In this document: one piece after another, positions 37,701 through 44,124 of the stretch
Layout of the letters: each line of letters starts with the position of its first letter
Position numbering within the stretch: the first letter of the stretch is position 1
Assembly (NCBI RefSeq): GCF_000950575.1
Contig: NZ_CP011005.1
Location: 868,001 to 932,000 of the forward strand
DNA from: Psychromicrobium lacuslunae
GTDB lineage: Bacteria; Actinomycetota; Actinomycetes; Actinomycetales; Micrococcaceae
Direction of reading: 5' to 3'
DNA length: 64,000 nucleotides
Translations under genes and position numbers: made by a program
Notes under the pieces: generated by a model
The model's database searches: none
The model's input: only the letters and a program-made list of their open reading frames with translations
What the model was told of the DNA's origin: nothing

Positions 37701-38074
37701 GCTTTGCCGATGCCGGTGATGACGACGAAGAAGGACTGTCAGATGGGGCCCGGATAATTCAGCGGCTAGCTCGGGATATAGCTGGGAAGGGTGCAGATTG
37801 GTTAAACTCAAGAATGACGCAGAGAATGCGGCGTGCCGCCGACATTTTAGAATGGCTTCGCCCATTGTTCAAGGGAACGACGGTTCACAATGAGGTTTCT
37901 GCGGAACTGAACCAACTATTCCCTGGACGTTTCGCATACTCAACAAATGGCCCCGACTTTTTTGACCTCGCCACTGGAGAATATATTGAGTTGACCACAC
38001 CAGGATCGGTTGCGAGCCATTTGCTAAGACCAGGATATAGTGGAGTGACGGTAGTCACTTATACCTTGCCCTGA
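31775..38074 (+). CDS. RHS/YD-repeat polymorphic toxin with variable C-terminal tip
   Basis: A 2099-residue secreted giant. An N-terminal hydrophobic segment at about residues 15-33 is followed by an SpvB-like region (WNYPLTVRQ ... GDGWGLGGAG). Many YD repeats then span about 830-1600 (YDALGRPT, YDASGRPT, YDQLDRPT, YDYAGHLG and others). The RHS core closes with LGARDLDPVLGVFTSPDP near 1735 and ends at DPSGL near 1775. The last about 325 residues vary in character: a Gly-rich and an Ala-rich linker, an acidic DDDEE patch, helices, and a final domain from about 2030 with HNEVSAELN, PDFFD and EYIELTTPG. The spacing PD..ExT suggests a small PD-(D/E)XK-like nuclease, which is not proven. Base composition falls sharply near 37.8 kb, as if the tip was exchanged. 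Confidence 0.93.
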   Translation: MKASLMASGWKTPYRLIIAGLAGTAILAGSAGLFAPPPVSQPWAAPTVPDIPAVAAQAWSDNSVSTPPSNYPTSTGASVSGTEPAVVTRPFTSTTIAASGLFGGLRPLAAPPAANDKGTGDFSATPGVSSGSWGGGSQTGGFTWNYPLTVRQAPAGPSPSLGFSYDSSRIDGLTSATNNQASVVGDGWGLGGAGSIRQTFATCADQGITGSYDLCGSPAGQTLTVSFGGRSGQLIKDAASGIYKLQNDDNTKVEYLSVAGVNGTYDGGHWRLTDTDGTQYYFGLNKLPGWVAGKATTNSVDTVTVGAAKNTQPCWNASFAASLCNQAYAWNLDYVVDLHGNSEAFYYTQDTNNYKAQAGSGAVKNYVRASRLIKVDYGMRSGRELLDTAPLHVVFDYAPRCTGTNCATVDVPSNFNCAASPLCSAYSPTFYTDQMLTKVRAETLVAGVYTGADSWNLKHSYPNPGDGSKPALWLGSIDHQGVDPKAATAGTISDPATVFSGQTLQNRVWVVDGLAPLDRYRISAIKTVTGASIAVTYTAAECTPTNLPASPQSNTKRCFPQWWAPTTPIAQPARMDYFHIYPVASVSSSPGPGADGSTQLVTKYQYLGTPAYKYAAAKYVPGSGGSQLSWSVFAGYGQVKTIIGNELNNANPSSVTTYLRGLDGTPADTTGALKDVKVTVSNGSAIDDSPWLAGLSVESQNFLGTGSTVLSSSISLPWASAPTATGSQATNAAQARHIAVGTTIAKKASGQGGSGWLESKTTNSFDSYGRISATSSTGNTAVSGDESCSVTTFADNTTKNILGLTAVSSSYANECSNGAPNGDLLKSSRNLYDGNSSAVPGSSGYTAPTKGEATRTDQAKSVSGNSAGDWQQGATTSYDALGRPTTSTDNNTGTARTTSIAYTPSAGLPTSISATNPLGWVTSVSLDPVRGKTLTQTDENGNSSTFRYDASGRPTAMWDPLRPIASNPDPSVATSYSVSQSAPSWVKSVKQNSTKVTSFAIYDGLGRLRQTQAQSPGGGTIATDTMYNSLGSVRFERNKYYLSAEPNGTLQIPTAAVPSATEYAYDAAGRPTKLTALKWDNQVLWSTQLSYAGNDTVTATGPGAQAAQTVVKDFNGSVIKRLQYHGTTASGTVDTTSYTFDRFKALIGMKDAAGNQWSWNYDPLGRQTLAKDPDSGDTTTSYDNAGRVATVTDALGAVTSVDYDQLDRPTAVKIAAAGGTAKTISSSVYDGEKKGQLTSSTRFNGPDFDQPVKTSYSSYTADYQPRSVTTEFPQALGAFAGSHQILGSYTPTGKLAQQKTPAFGGMAEELLGFGYDDWDHPTSVSDGPGNTIAGNTQYDHLGNIKIYSQYDLGYVYGKPDSIGNTDNLYNWDATTGRLESQWANNNLNGTLTDLGKVSYTYNEAGQLTARETAFAARSGSPNDFQCYSYDYAGHLGAVWTPASKACSSAPTSASTSVAGLGGVAPYAQTYSYNLAGDRSQVKRFDAAGALAVTEDYSYPAAGSPGVHRLQSVKSTSSAGQSTASFGWDAAGRMTNRAGQTLGYTLDGLLSSSSGVSSVSANPNPNSSGGTPPAPTTGSGAENGNRYYDADGNLVGIVDGSGTTAILGNITAHATPPGIKTATKTYTFAGKTVGQRVTSAGVTKLSFLIGDSVNTSQTILNQGVGMGPANVVTRFTDPYGLARSASRTGTGNAAFVAAAPGLLGKGSNAGNPGGFGAVNGYISGLADTGSDLTHLGARDLDPVLGVFTSPDPVLKTNTPNQFGPYTYAEGDPVNGSDPSGLLLSSSRNMYDGGGRGTATGSMSEVVGAVFGFILTSFTPVEVNKAPAAAGSSRGIYSPDHGFNSSAAYTYCNGAGSGTAGCAPFYLPGQSASFGGPGGSASPHGNQLPAAPYYGNGGGSGGYGGSGWGYSSVGAPANTAATAAAAAAAHTAMLQVQNAQMHAASEAATQKIGKENQAEAATSTGGGSGANQPPAKTGFADAGDDDEEGLSDGARIIQRLARDIAGKGADWLNSRMTQRMRRAADILEWLRPLFKGTTVHNEVSAELNQLFPGRFAYSTNGPDFFDLATGEYIELTTPGSVASHLLRPGYSGVTVVTYTLP

Positions 38075-38089
38075 TCGGGAAGAGAGAGA

Positions 38090-38842
38090 ATGAATAGCGA
38101 GAACCCCGAAAATTACAAATTTCAGACCAACTTAATATTGCGTAAAAATTTGTATAAAGATATCGACTTTTCCGAGACTAGCGAGAAGGGGATAGTTTCA
38201 ATCGAAAGTAGGTTTGAAAGGTGTAAATTTACAAATCTACGATTGAAAAGTTTTAGCTTTGCTTCGGGGATGGGTCTATCAGAGTATAATGATTGCATTT
38301 TTGATAATTCGGATCTGGGTCGGACCACGGGTGGGCTGATGCGGTTTTCGAGATGTAGTTTTCAAAATACAAAAATGACCGATCTGCAAGCAAGAACCGC
38401 TGACTTTTTGGACTGCGTATTTACCGGAAAACTTGATCAAGTCACGTTTTTTGGCAAATCAGATATTGATGATCCGTTAAGTCCATTACGTCAAAATGAG
38501 GTAGCAGGTAATGACTTCTCTAATGCCGATATTGGTGATATAAACTTTCTCGCGGGGGTTAAATTGGAGGCACAGAAACTTCCGAGGGGCGGTGATTATA
38601 TGGTCATCAATAACGCGGAATCAGTGTTGAATAAGGCAAGGTTTGATGCACTGAGGATGAATAATACAGACCGTGGACTAGAAATAATTAAGACGATTGA
38701 TGTATTTAGTGAAGTAGTTGCGGGAGGGCAAGCGGACATATTTGTCTCAAAAAGAAGAGTTCCTAATTACTTGAAGAGTACATTTGATGACTTCTTTGAC
38801 TTTATGCTACCTTACTTGAGTCATAAATTTGGTAGTGCTTAG
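38090..38842 (+). CDS. Pentapeptide-repeat-like protein, probable immunity protein
   Basis: A 250-residue protein, AT-rich and unlike its chromosomal surroundings. Residues about 30-130 show irregular pentapeptide repeats (FERCKFTNLRL, YNDCIFDNSDL, FSRCSFQNTKM, FLDCVF), and GNDFSNADIGDINF repeats later. These usually form a right-handed quadrilateral helix. The C-terminal part (about 190-250) is helical. The ATG lies 15 nt after the toxin stop, with AGAGAGA as ribosome-binding site. The position directly behind an RHS toxin tip is where the cognate immunity gene is expected. How such a fold would neutralise the tip is unknown; no signal peptide, so it acts in the cytoplasm. Confidence 0.72.
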   Translation: MNSENPENYKFQTNLILRKNLYKDIDFSETSEKGIVSIESRFERCKFTNLRLKSFSFASGMGLSEYNDCIFDNSDLGRTTGGLMRFSRCSFQNTKMTDLQARTADFLDCVFTGKLDQVTFFGKSDIDDPLSPLRQNEVAGNDFSNADIGDINFLAGVKLEAQKLPRGGDYMVINNAESVLNKARFDALRMNNTDRGLEIIKTIDVFSEVVAGGQADIFVSKRRVPNYLKSTFDDFFDFMLPYLSHKFGSA

Positions 38843-38865
38843 TGAGAAATTTGTTTTAGTAATTT

Positions 38866-39399
38866 CTACAGGCTGGTCCTGCAGTAGAGATGCTCCTGCG
38901 GGGAAATTATATCGCATAATTTCTTTAGTTCTCGGAGGAATGCAAGACTTTGATCCCTCGTATTTCGGATTTCATTTATTGACAACCAATCGTCTAAAAT
39001 GTCTCCTGAATCTCTAAAGGAGAAACTTTTCATAGTTTCAACGAAATTATCACTAAGCTTAACTACGAAAGATTCTCCGTTGCTTGAGCGGATTAAAAGC
39101 TCCAACCACTCATTAGACTTCAGTAAGGTCTCCAGCGTCTCTCCGGCGAGTAAAGAATATAAGCTCCCAATAGCTAGCGCGGGGTCCATCGAGTCAGGTG
39201 CATTGATAGCTGGCTTGCCCAACACAGGCACCTTGACTAGATCAATCGCTGAAGCCGCTTCATCATTGTTGTTCGCGATAAAGTATTCAATAATATTCCC
39301 CATGAACGCGAGCATCCTCCCAGATGAATTCAACTTATGGCGGAGAGGCCTAAAATCATCTTTTTTGCTACCCGCCGAGGTAACGAAAACTTCTCCCAC
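38866..39399 (-). CDS. Orphan protein on the reverse strand of the immunity island
   Basis: A possible 177-residue protein, unrecognised. It reads as a genuine soluble protein (SNGESFVVKLSDNFVETMKSF, LLKSNEWLELLI) and has no signal peptide. The GTG at 39399 has no strong ribosome-binding site, and a shorter ATG start is possible (RMLAFMGN). The opposite strand also has an open frame, so the strand is uncertain. Convergent with the pentapeptide gene, it breaks the otherwise rightward layout. It could be an unrelated orphan immunity gene. Confidence 0.5.
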   Translation of the reverse strand: MGEVFVTSAGSKKDDFRPLRHKLNSSGRMLAFMGNIIEYFIANNNDEAASAIDLVKVPVLGKPAINAPDSMDPALAIGSLYSLLAGETLETLLKSNEWLELLIRSSNGESFVVKLSDNFVETMKSFSFRDSGDILDDWLSINEIRNTRDQSLAFLRELKKLCDIISPQEHLYCRTSL

Positions 39400-39853
39400 G
39401 TCGCGTCGTTGCCTTATTCGACGAAACTGCTTCGAACCTAGTAAAAGCTACCAGGTAGCGGTTGTTTAGATTGTGACCCTTGGAGCCATCCTACTGGCTT
39501 AGAAGCTCCAGGCGCACGTCGTTGACAAGCGGCAGGCAGAGCATTTTAAACCTGAGTCAAGCCAGGCTTGCTATGCCGCAACCGGTGTGCAGCACTAGAT
39601 CCTGCGAAGACTCTTCCGGACGAGTTGGGGACGTCGAACCAGAAGGATGAAGCGTGAGTCTGGAGTTCAGTACCATTATCTGAGATATTGGGGGAACTAA
39701 GAAATCCAGAGCAAGGTTTGAACTCAGATCTCGACCGCGCACCCCGGTGCTTCCCCAATATGACTTGAGATCTCCAATCGGGTACGGTACTGGGATTCTA
39801 GAGATGGAATAATCTTGCACAAAGAGTAGACCATACTGAGAATAGGATTTCTA
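39400..39853. other. Gene-free stretch within the low-GC island
   Basis: 454 nt between the reverse-strand orphan and the broken paralogue. Only short open frames without codon bias or ribosome-binding sites are seen. One stretch near 39715 (GGTTTGAACTC) resembles a tRNA T-loop, but no cloverleaf can be drawn. It may be decayed coding sequence. Confidence 0.4.
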
Positions 39854-40434
39854 ATGGTTTTTCCGATTGATCTTGAACTTGGCCTGCCGTGGATACGGGG
39901 TTCGTTGGTGGGTGGATTGCGGCTGGCTAAGGAGGTTGCGAGTTGTTTAGAAAATTTTAGCTATCTGAACATCCTAGGAAGAATGCCTGAAAAATTTCAG
40001 GACAACAAGATTGACTTTGGTACGGCTCATGGACTTGGTGGTTGGCTAGCTCAGGTCGAAGATCTATTTAATTCTCTGTCACAGCGAGGAAATTACCTGC
40101 TCGTCGTCGAGGATGAGTTTTTCGATCGAGGAGACTGGGAAGGTGATAAGCCAAATTTTGTCGGAGGAAAGTCGTATATTTACAACGATGTTTTTTGGTG
40201 GATAGACATCAACTTTGATGTTCATTCTGCGGCAAGCTAATAATGGCCGCATCGTCTGGATATCCTCTTAATGCCTTTATAGTTAAAAGAAGCTCTCCGG
40301 ATTTAGAGCCAGTCCCCGAAGGGAATATCTCGGAGATTCAAATAGCCCTGATCGTTGATTCAGTTTGGGGAGTAATGGTCGCGGCTTTCGACGGAGACGG
40401 TATTTTATTGCTCTCTAAGGACGGCATCAACTAG
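39854..40434 (+). pseudogene. Frameshifted paralogue of the orphan gene at 26.4 kb
   Basis: Two adjacent open frames, 39854-40240 and 40243-40434, together match the 207-residue orphan protein at 26419-27042 from end to end. The first carries LVVEDEFFDRGD (partner: IVVEDEMASRGD); the second carries SSGYPLNAFIV and VMVAAFDGDGILLLS (partner: TTGYPTNVYF, VVSVYDGDAFFMLS). The join falls near 40225-40243, where the reading frame shifts by one base and a TAA follows. Either the gene is dead or a sequencing slip occurred; programmed frameshifting has no obvious slippery site. Overall identity is moderate, so divergence is old. Confidence 0.75.
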
Positions 40435-40743
40435 AGATTGGGTCGTCCTGGAGGGAAATTTATAACAAAGGCCAAGATGCTTCGATTGCGTATTGAGTGA
40501 GGTGGGTACGTGGTTCGATTGTTTATTACGAATTATGCACGCTTATGTGGTCGCGCCTGCCGCGAGGGGACAGGATGAGTCCGCTTTGTACTCAAAACTT
40601 CCACACAAATCGGAATGAGGAAAGTCATAAACGGTGGCGAGGCTGGTGCTCCAAGGCGCTCGTTGTCCACGGAGCTTGGGATGGAACGAAAATGAGGCCA
40701 ACGGATGGGGTTACTGGATTTGTGAAGATATTCTAGGGATGAG
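40435..40743. other. Gene-poor stretch before the helical orphan gene
   Basis: 309 nt with no supported gene. A 79-codon open frame at 40497-40736 lacks a plausible ribosome-binding site and has poor codon use. A different frame running into 40743 reads NGWGYWICEDIL, which may be the remnant of a lost gene. I see no repeat or RNA structure. Confidence 0.4.
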
Positions 40744-41067
40744 ATGTTCAAAAGAAGCGAAATTGATTTGATTAGAAGGTGCGTTTTCGAACTTCGAGAG
40801 CGCCTTCCTGATCTGGAAATCTTGGTTAGAATCGGATTTTCGGTAAAAAGTATCGATAGCGCGATAGTCGCCTTAGATCAACATGGAGAATTCAGCCAAA
40901 AAGATCCTGTCGAGTTAGCTCGATGGAATCTCAAAGTTTATCTAAACTCGATAAACGAGATTGCAAATTTAATATGGGAGGATTCGTATGTCGAAAAACT
41001 TCAGACGACGCGCAAGGAGTTGAACGATTTGTGGGATAAGATTGATGGAATATTGAAAGCTGGTTAG
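40744..41067 (+). CDS. Small helical orphan protein
   Basis: A 107-residue protein, predominantly helical and charged (LIRRCVFELRERLPDLEIL, LARWNLKVYLNSINEIANLIW). I do not recognise a family. The ATG at 40744 has AGGGATGAG just upstream. AT-rich like its neighbours, it is followed 44 nt later by the EF-Tu-like gene. Its size and place in the row of small genes behind an RHS toxin fit an immunity protein, though no cognate toxin is visible. Confidence 0.62.
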   Translation: MFKRSEIDLIRRCVFELRERLPDLEILVRIGFSVKSIDSAIVALDQHGEFSQKDPVELARWNLKVYLNSINEIANLIWEDSYVEKLQTTRKELNDLWDKIDGILKAG

Positions 41068-41111
41068 ATGCGTGAGCTAATCCGAATCATCACAATTTCG
41101 AAAGAGTTTCG

Positions 41112-41411
41112 ATGCCCAAAGTCAAGATATCTTGGTTGTCTAAAGAACAAGGTGGTCGCGTAAGCGGACCTCCTGTGGGTGCACGCTACAGCTGTACGAT
41201 AGTTTTTTGCGACGAAGATGAGCATCCAGAAGAAGGTGCTCAACACCATAGCGCTGTCTTAGAGCTCGCTCATACGCAAATTATCAGCTGTGTGGCTGAA
41301 GTGAGGTTTCTTGTCCCCAGGAACGTCGAAGGATTCATGCGCGTTGCTTCAGTTCTGCAGCTCATGGAGGGTCCTAGGGTGGTTGGGATTGGTGAAATTG
41401 ATCAGTTATGA
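41112..41411 (+). CDS. Free-standing protein resembling EF-Tu domain III
   Basis: A 99-residue protein. It contains LSKEQGGR near residue 9 and ends with EGPRVVGIGEI. The same blocks open and close EF-Tu domain III (LSKEEGGR and EGGRTVGAGVV), with a similar spacing of about 80-90 residues and a GARYSCTIVF strand in place of GYRPQFYF. The resemblance covers the whole length and suggests a six-stranded beta barrel without the GTPase domain. No signal peptide. A role as a decoy or partner-binding protein in immunity is inference. The ATG at 41112 has an AAAGAG site upstream. Confidence 0.68.
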   Translation: MPKVKISWLSKEQGGRVSGPPVGARYSCTIVFCDEDEHPEEGAQHHSAVLELAHTQIISCVAEVRFLVPRNVEGFMRVASVLQLMEGPRVVGIGEIDQL

Positions 41412-41539
41412 CCATCGTAGAAATTTGTATGAGCATCTCTTAGTCTTTCACTGGATTGCCTCGGATCTAAGATTTTTCAGAGCAGCTCCACTTTCCTCAT
41501 CTAACTAGGGGTGATCAGTGGCTCACTCTGATCCTCTAT

Positions 41540-41872
41540 ATGGCGAGAATCGCGGATCTAGGAGTGATAAATTCGCTTGCTTTCGGCTCCTTCTCCTGGG
41601 ATGTAGTTATTGAAGGGGGAGATGATCTGGGTGATCTTCAGCGTGAACTTGATGGAGCTATCGCAATAGGAATCGAGTATTCCGACTACCTGGACTACCT
41701 AGATTTAGGCGAAGTCCCTCCCTTCCTATTGGCAGACCTGGAGACTCGCGGAAACCAAGTCGTCAAAGAAGTTCTCGAAAGCTTCGACTGGCCACAGGGA
41801 GAGGTGCTGGATTCTGTGCTGAAGTCAGAGTTCGAACGCATGCTAGCTCCGTTACTCAAGTGGTTCCGGTAA
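41540..41872 (+). CDS. Acidic orphan protein
   Basis: A 110-residue, strongly acidic protein (for example EGGDDLGDLQRELDG, EYSDYLDYLDLGEVPP). It has no recognised domain, signal peptide or cysteine. The ATG at 41540 has only a weak upstream purine run. Acidic helical proteins often inhibit nucleases by mimicking DNA or RNA, and this one lies in the island behind a candidate nuclease toxin, so an immunity role is plausible but untested. Confidence 0.6.
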   Translation: MARIADLGVINSLAFGSFSWDVVIEGGDDLGDLQRELDGAIAIGIEYSDYLDYLDLGEVPPFLLADLETRGNQVVKEVLESFDWPQGEVLDSVLKSEFERMLAPLLKWFR

Positions 41873-42063
41873 CTATGAGAAATCTGCCATTGTCGCTCGC
41901 CTAAGTCTGCAATGCGATCTGCTCAGGCTTACACTGATCTCGAGGCGAACAGGATAGAGAGCTGATCACGAAGCTATAGGGATTCATCCGGTTGGCCAAA
42001 CTGGTATCGAGGTCGGATTTTTGGGACCCTTGTGGCTCAGCAATCTCAACTAAGGGGGAATCG

Positions 42064-42420
42064 ATGGATGAAAAGGCTTCAATTGGTGGCCTACTTCGAA
42101 CCATACTAGGGATCTTTGGTGATGATGCGCTGATCCGCCAAGCAGCAGAATTTACTATCGGTTCGCACCAAACCGGGTTTGTCGTTGAGCTGTTTCCCTC
42201 GGATACATCGCTCAAGTCGACAGTCGAGAATGGTCCGATTCCCGGTCGATACTTCTTCCTCGCTAGTGATGGTTCGGTGGAGGGCGAGGTGATAATTTTT
42301 GTGGCACAAGGCGTATTAAGCTTCATCGAATATGCTTCATGCCCGGATCAGGAGCCAGACGAATGGCCAGAACCCTCCCAGCTCGTGCTTGGAGATTCTG
42401 ACGGCTTGGCGCTGGAATGA
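42064..42420 (+). CDS. Orphan protein of the immunity island
   Basis: A 118-residue protein, unrecognised. It starts at ATG 42064, chosen because AAGGGGGAA lies directly upstream; the open frame extends further but lacks a site. It begins DEKASIGGLLRTILGIFGDD and has a central beta stretch (GRYFFLASDG, GEVIIFVAQGVLSFIEYAS) and a Pro/Glu/Trp-rich end (DEWPEPSQLVL). No signal peptide. It is followed within 34 nt by another orphan gene, probably on the same transcript. Confidence 0.65.
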   Translation: MDEKASIGGLLRTILGIFGDDALIRQAAEFTIGSHQTGFVVELFPSDTSLKSTVENGPIPGRYFFLASDGSVEGEVIIFVAQGVLSFIEYASCPDQEPDEWPEPSQLVLGDSDGLALE

Positions 42421-42454
42421 TTCCGACCCAGGTTCGGAATCGGTAGGAGAACAA

Positions 42455-43006
42455 GTGTTCATCGAAGTTTGCACCGCGGCAATGTCCCGGCTCAGACGTC
42501 AAGCCGAGCCACTGATTCAAGCCGGCAATACGGATCCTCTTATTCAAGAGCAGATGCGGGAGCCGCTGGTTATTGATGATGGTCTACTGTATTTTGAGGA
42601 CGAAATTCGGAGCGTCGGCCGGAGCACGATTGAGATGATGAGCTATCTCGTAGATCGCGAGGGGTTCGTCAACAAGCTCCCCCTTAATTGGCTACTCACT
42701 GACCCGAACGATGGCAAAGGAAAACCCACTGAGTCTGATTTCGAGGCTTTTGGTATCCGCTGCGTTGCGCAAGGCGTCCTGCTTGCCCGCCGCGTCTTGA
42801 TTTCCGCAAAGCGGGTCACCCAACAACCCCAGATCGCCTACATCACCTTGGACTTTGGCGATGGGGACTATGAGCCTTGGTATCCTAGCGCCACTTTCAG
42901 ATTCACTGCCTACCGCTTTGGCTTAGCTCCAGGTGGCGAGTGGACCACCATCGATCCGGCAGATAATCATTCGCACGTCATGTCCATTCGACTTGAAAAG
43001 GATTAG
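42455..43006 (+). CDS. Orphan protein of the immunity island
   Basis: A 183-residue protein, unrecognised. The GTG at 42455 was chosen for the upstream AGGAGAACAA; a longer open frame upstream overlaps the preceding gene in another frame. Visible features are an N-terminal helix (VFIEVCTAAMSRLRRQAEP), a middle LPLNWLLTDPNDG and a beta-rich C-terminus (IAYITLDFGDGDYEPWYP). Base composition here has returned close to that of the chromosome. It is followed 14 nt later by an 81-codon gene. Confidence 0.68.
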   Translation: MFIEVCTAAMSRLRRQAEPLIQAGNTDPLIQEQMREPLVIDDGLLYFEDEIRSVGRSTIEMMSYLVDREGFVNKLPLNWLLTDPNDGKGKPTESDFEAFGIRCVAQGVLLARRVLISAKRVTQQPQIAYITLDFGDGDYEPWYPSATFRFTAYRFGLAPGGEWTTIDPADNHSHVMSIRLEKD

Positions 43007-43020
43007 GTTCTGGAGAGGTG

Positions 43021-43266
43021 ATGGAGCAGCTACAACCAGAGCTTGCTCATGAACCTTCTTCCTTGAGATACATCTATTCGGATGGCTGGTTCTTAGACTT
43101 GGACGGGCAGTGTGTGATCTTGAGCGTGAACTTTGACGAGAACGACAGACTCTTCGAACTAGATAGCTGGAAGATGGATTCAAACCCATTGCTCAGATTC
43201 CCGACTATCCTGAGCGAGATTCACCTTGGCGAGACCACTGATATCCAGGATGCGGCGCAGCCTTGA
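43021..43266 (+). CDS. Small orphan protein
   Basis: An 81-residue protein with a compact alternating-strand look: LRYIYSDGWFLDLDG, CVILSVNFDENDRLFELDSWK. GGAGAGGTG precedes the ATG at 43021; a GTG at 43018 is also in frame. I cannot place it in a family. It closes the rightward run of small genes and is convergent with the next one, with only 20 nt between. Confidence 0.6.
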   Translation: MEQLQPELAHEPSSLRYIYSDGWFLDLDGQCVILSVNFDENDRLFELDSWKMDSNPLLRFPTILSEIHLGETTDIQDAAQP

Positions 43267-43286
43267 AATCAATTGCGGAGAGCAGC

Positions 43287-44066
43287 TCAGGGATGCCAGT
43301 CAATGGTTTCAAGAACTTCTGATGCCCGGATCTTCGCTATCATCGCGGCACTCCCGAAAACCTTAGTACCGTTCAGGTCACGATCCGTCCAGACAAGCCA
43401 GGAACGATCCTCGGGCCACCAGAATTCCGGAGTGCAGTAGTTTTCGGCTGGAGTGAGCATATCGGGGAGTAGCTGTTCAAGCTCGAAGCTGAACCCCATT
43501 TGAGGGCCGTACTGAGAGTTGGAATCCGCACCCATATAAGTATGGATATCAGCGAACGAGAAAGTCCCCCAAGCCCGCTTAGCCTCGGTGTGTTCCAGCG
43601 CGATCTCAAGTAACGCCGTCAGATCATATTCATCTAGCGTGTCTTCGCTGACCGAATAAGTCTCATCGTCGGTACCGTTCAATTTCGGATCGTACATCGG
43701 GCCCTGATTCCATAACAAGATTCCGTTCCATCGGAAACAAGGTGGTACCTCTGTTCCGTCGAAAATTCCTGCTTGGAGGGTTTCGCCCTTTTTCTTGGCA
43801 TGTTCGTGCCACCGGACACGCCTCCAGTCCTCGGGTGGGCGAGGTTTAAAGTTACCAAATTTAGGTTCTCCAAACGGCTCGCTTTTGGCGTCGGACGGTC
43901 GATAAAACTGACTGTGTAGTATCCAGGTGCTATCCGAAAATTCTGCGGGCAGGGCAGCCCGCTCAGGAGCCAGCCTTACTTCAGGATCGAGCCACGACAT
44001 TAACGATGCGAACGGACTCTCCCACCGCCAGCCTGGCGGTAGCTTTCGAAGATTCTGATCAACCAT
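43287..44066 (-). CDS. Orphan protein bordering the immunity island
   Basis: A 259-residue, Trp-rich protein (LPPGWRWESPFASLMSWLD near the start, FWWPEDRSWLVWTDRD near residue 215). It has no signal peptide, membrane helix or domain I know. Composition is close to the chromosome average. Two similarly sized halves are not evident. It marks the right border of the accessory region, convergent with the orphan genes and next to a core-type SDR gene. Confidence 0.72.
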   Translation of the reverse strand: MVDQNLRKLPPGWRWESPFASLMSWLDPEVRLAPERAALPAEFSDSTWILHSQFYRPSDAKSEPFGEPKFGNFKPRPPEDWRRVRWHEHAKKKGETLQAGIFDGTEVPPCFRWNGILLWNQGPMYDPKLNGTDDETYSVSEDTLDEYDLTALLEIALEHTEAKRAWGTFSFADIHTYMGADSNSQYGPQMGFSFELEQLLPDMLTPAENYCTPEFWWPEDRSWLVWTDRDLNGTKVFGSAAMIAKIRASEVLETIDWHP

Positions 44067-44124
44067 GACCGAAATCTATCATTGGCACCGATCGTATTGG
44101 ACGGTTAGTCAAACCGCCCGCCCC

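Noticed and set aside
38999-39469. A 156-codon rightward frame opposite the reverse-strand orphan
   Set aside because: Its reading is Ser/Lys/Leu-rich without strands or helices, and the reverse frame looks more protein-like; strand remains uncertain.
39660-39780. Possible tRNA, because GGTTTGAACTC resembles a T-loop
   Set aside because: No acceptor, D or anticodon stem can be drawn around it.
39557-39820. An 87-codon reverse-strand open frame
   Set aside because: No ribosome-binding site, Ser/Pro-rich composition, and it lies in the likely decayed region.
40497-40736. A 79-codon open frame in the island
   Set aside because: No plausible ribosome-binding site and codon use unlike either the island or the core; listed only within the gap description.
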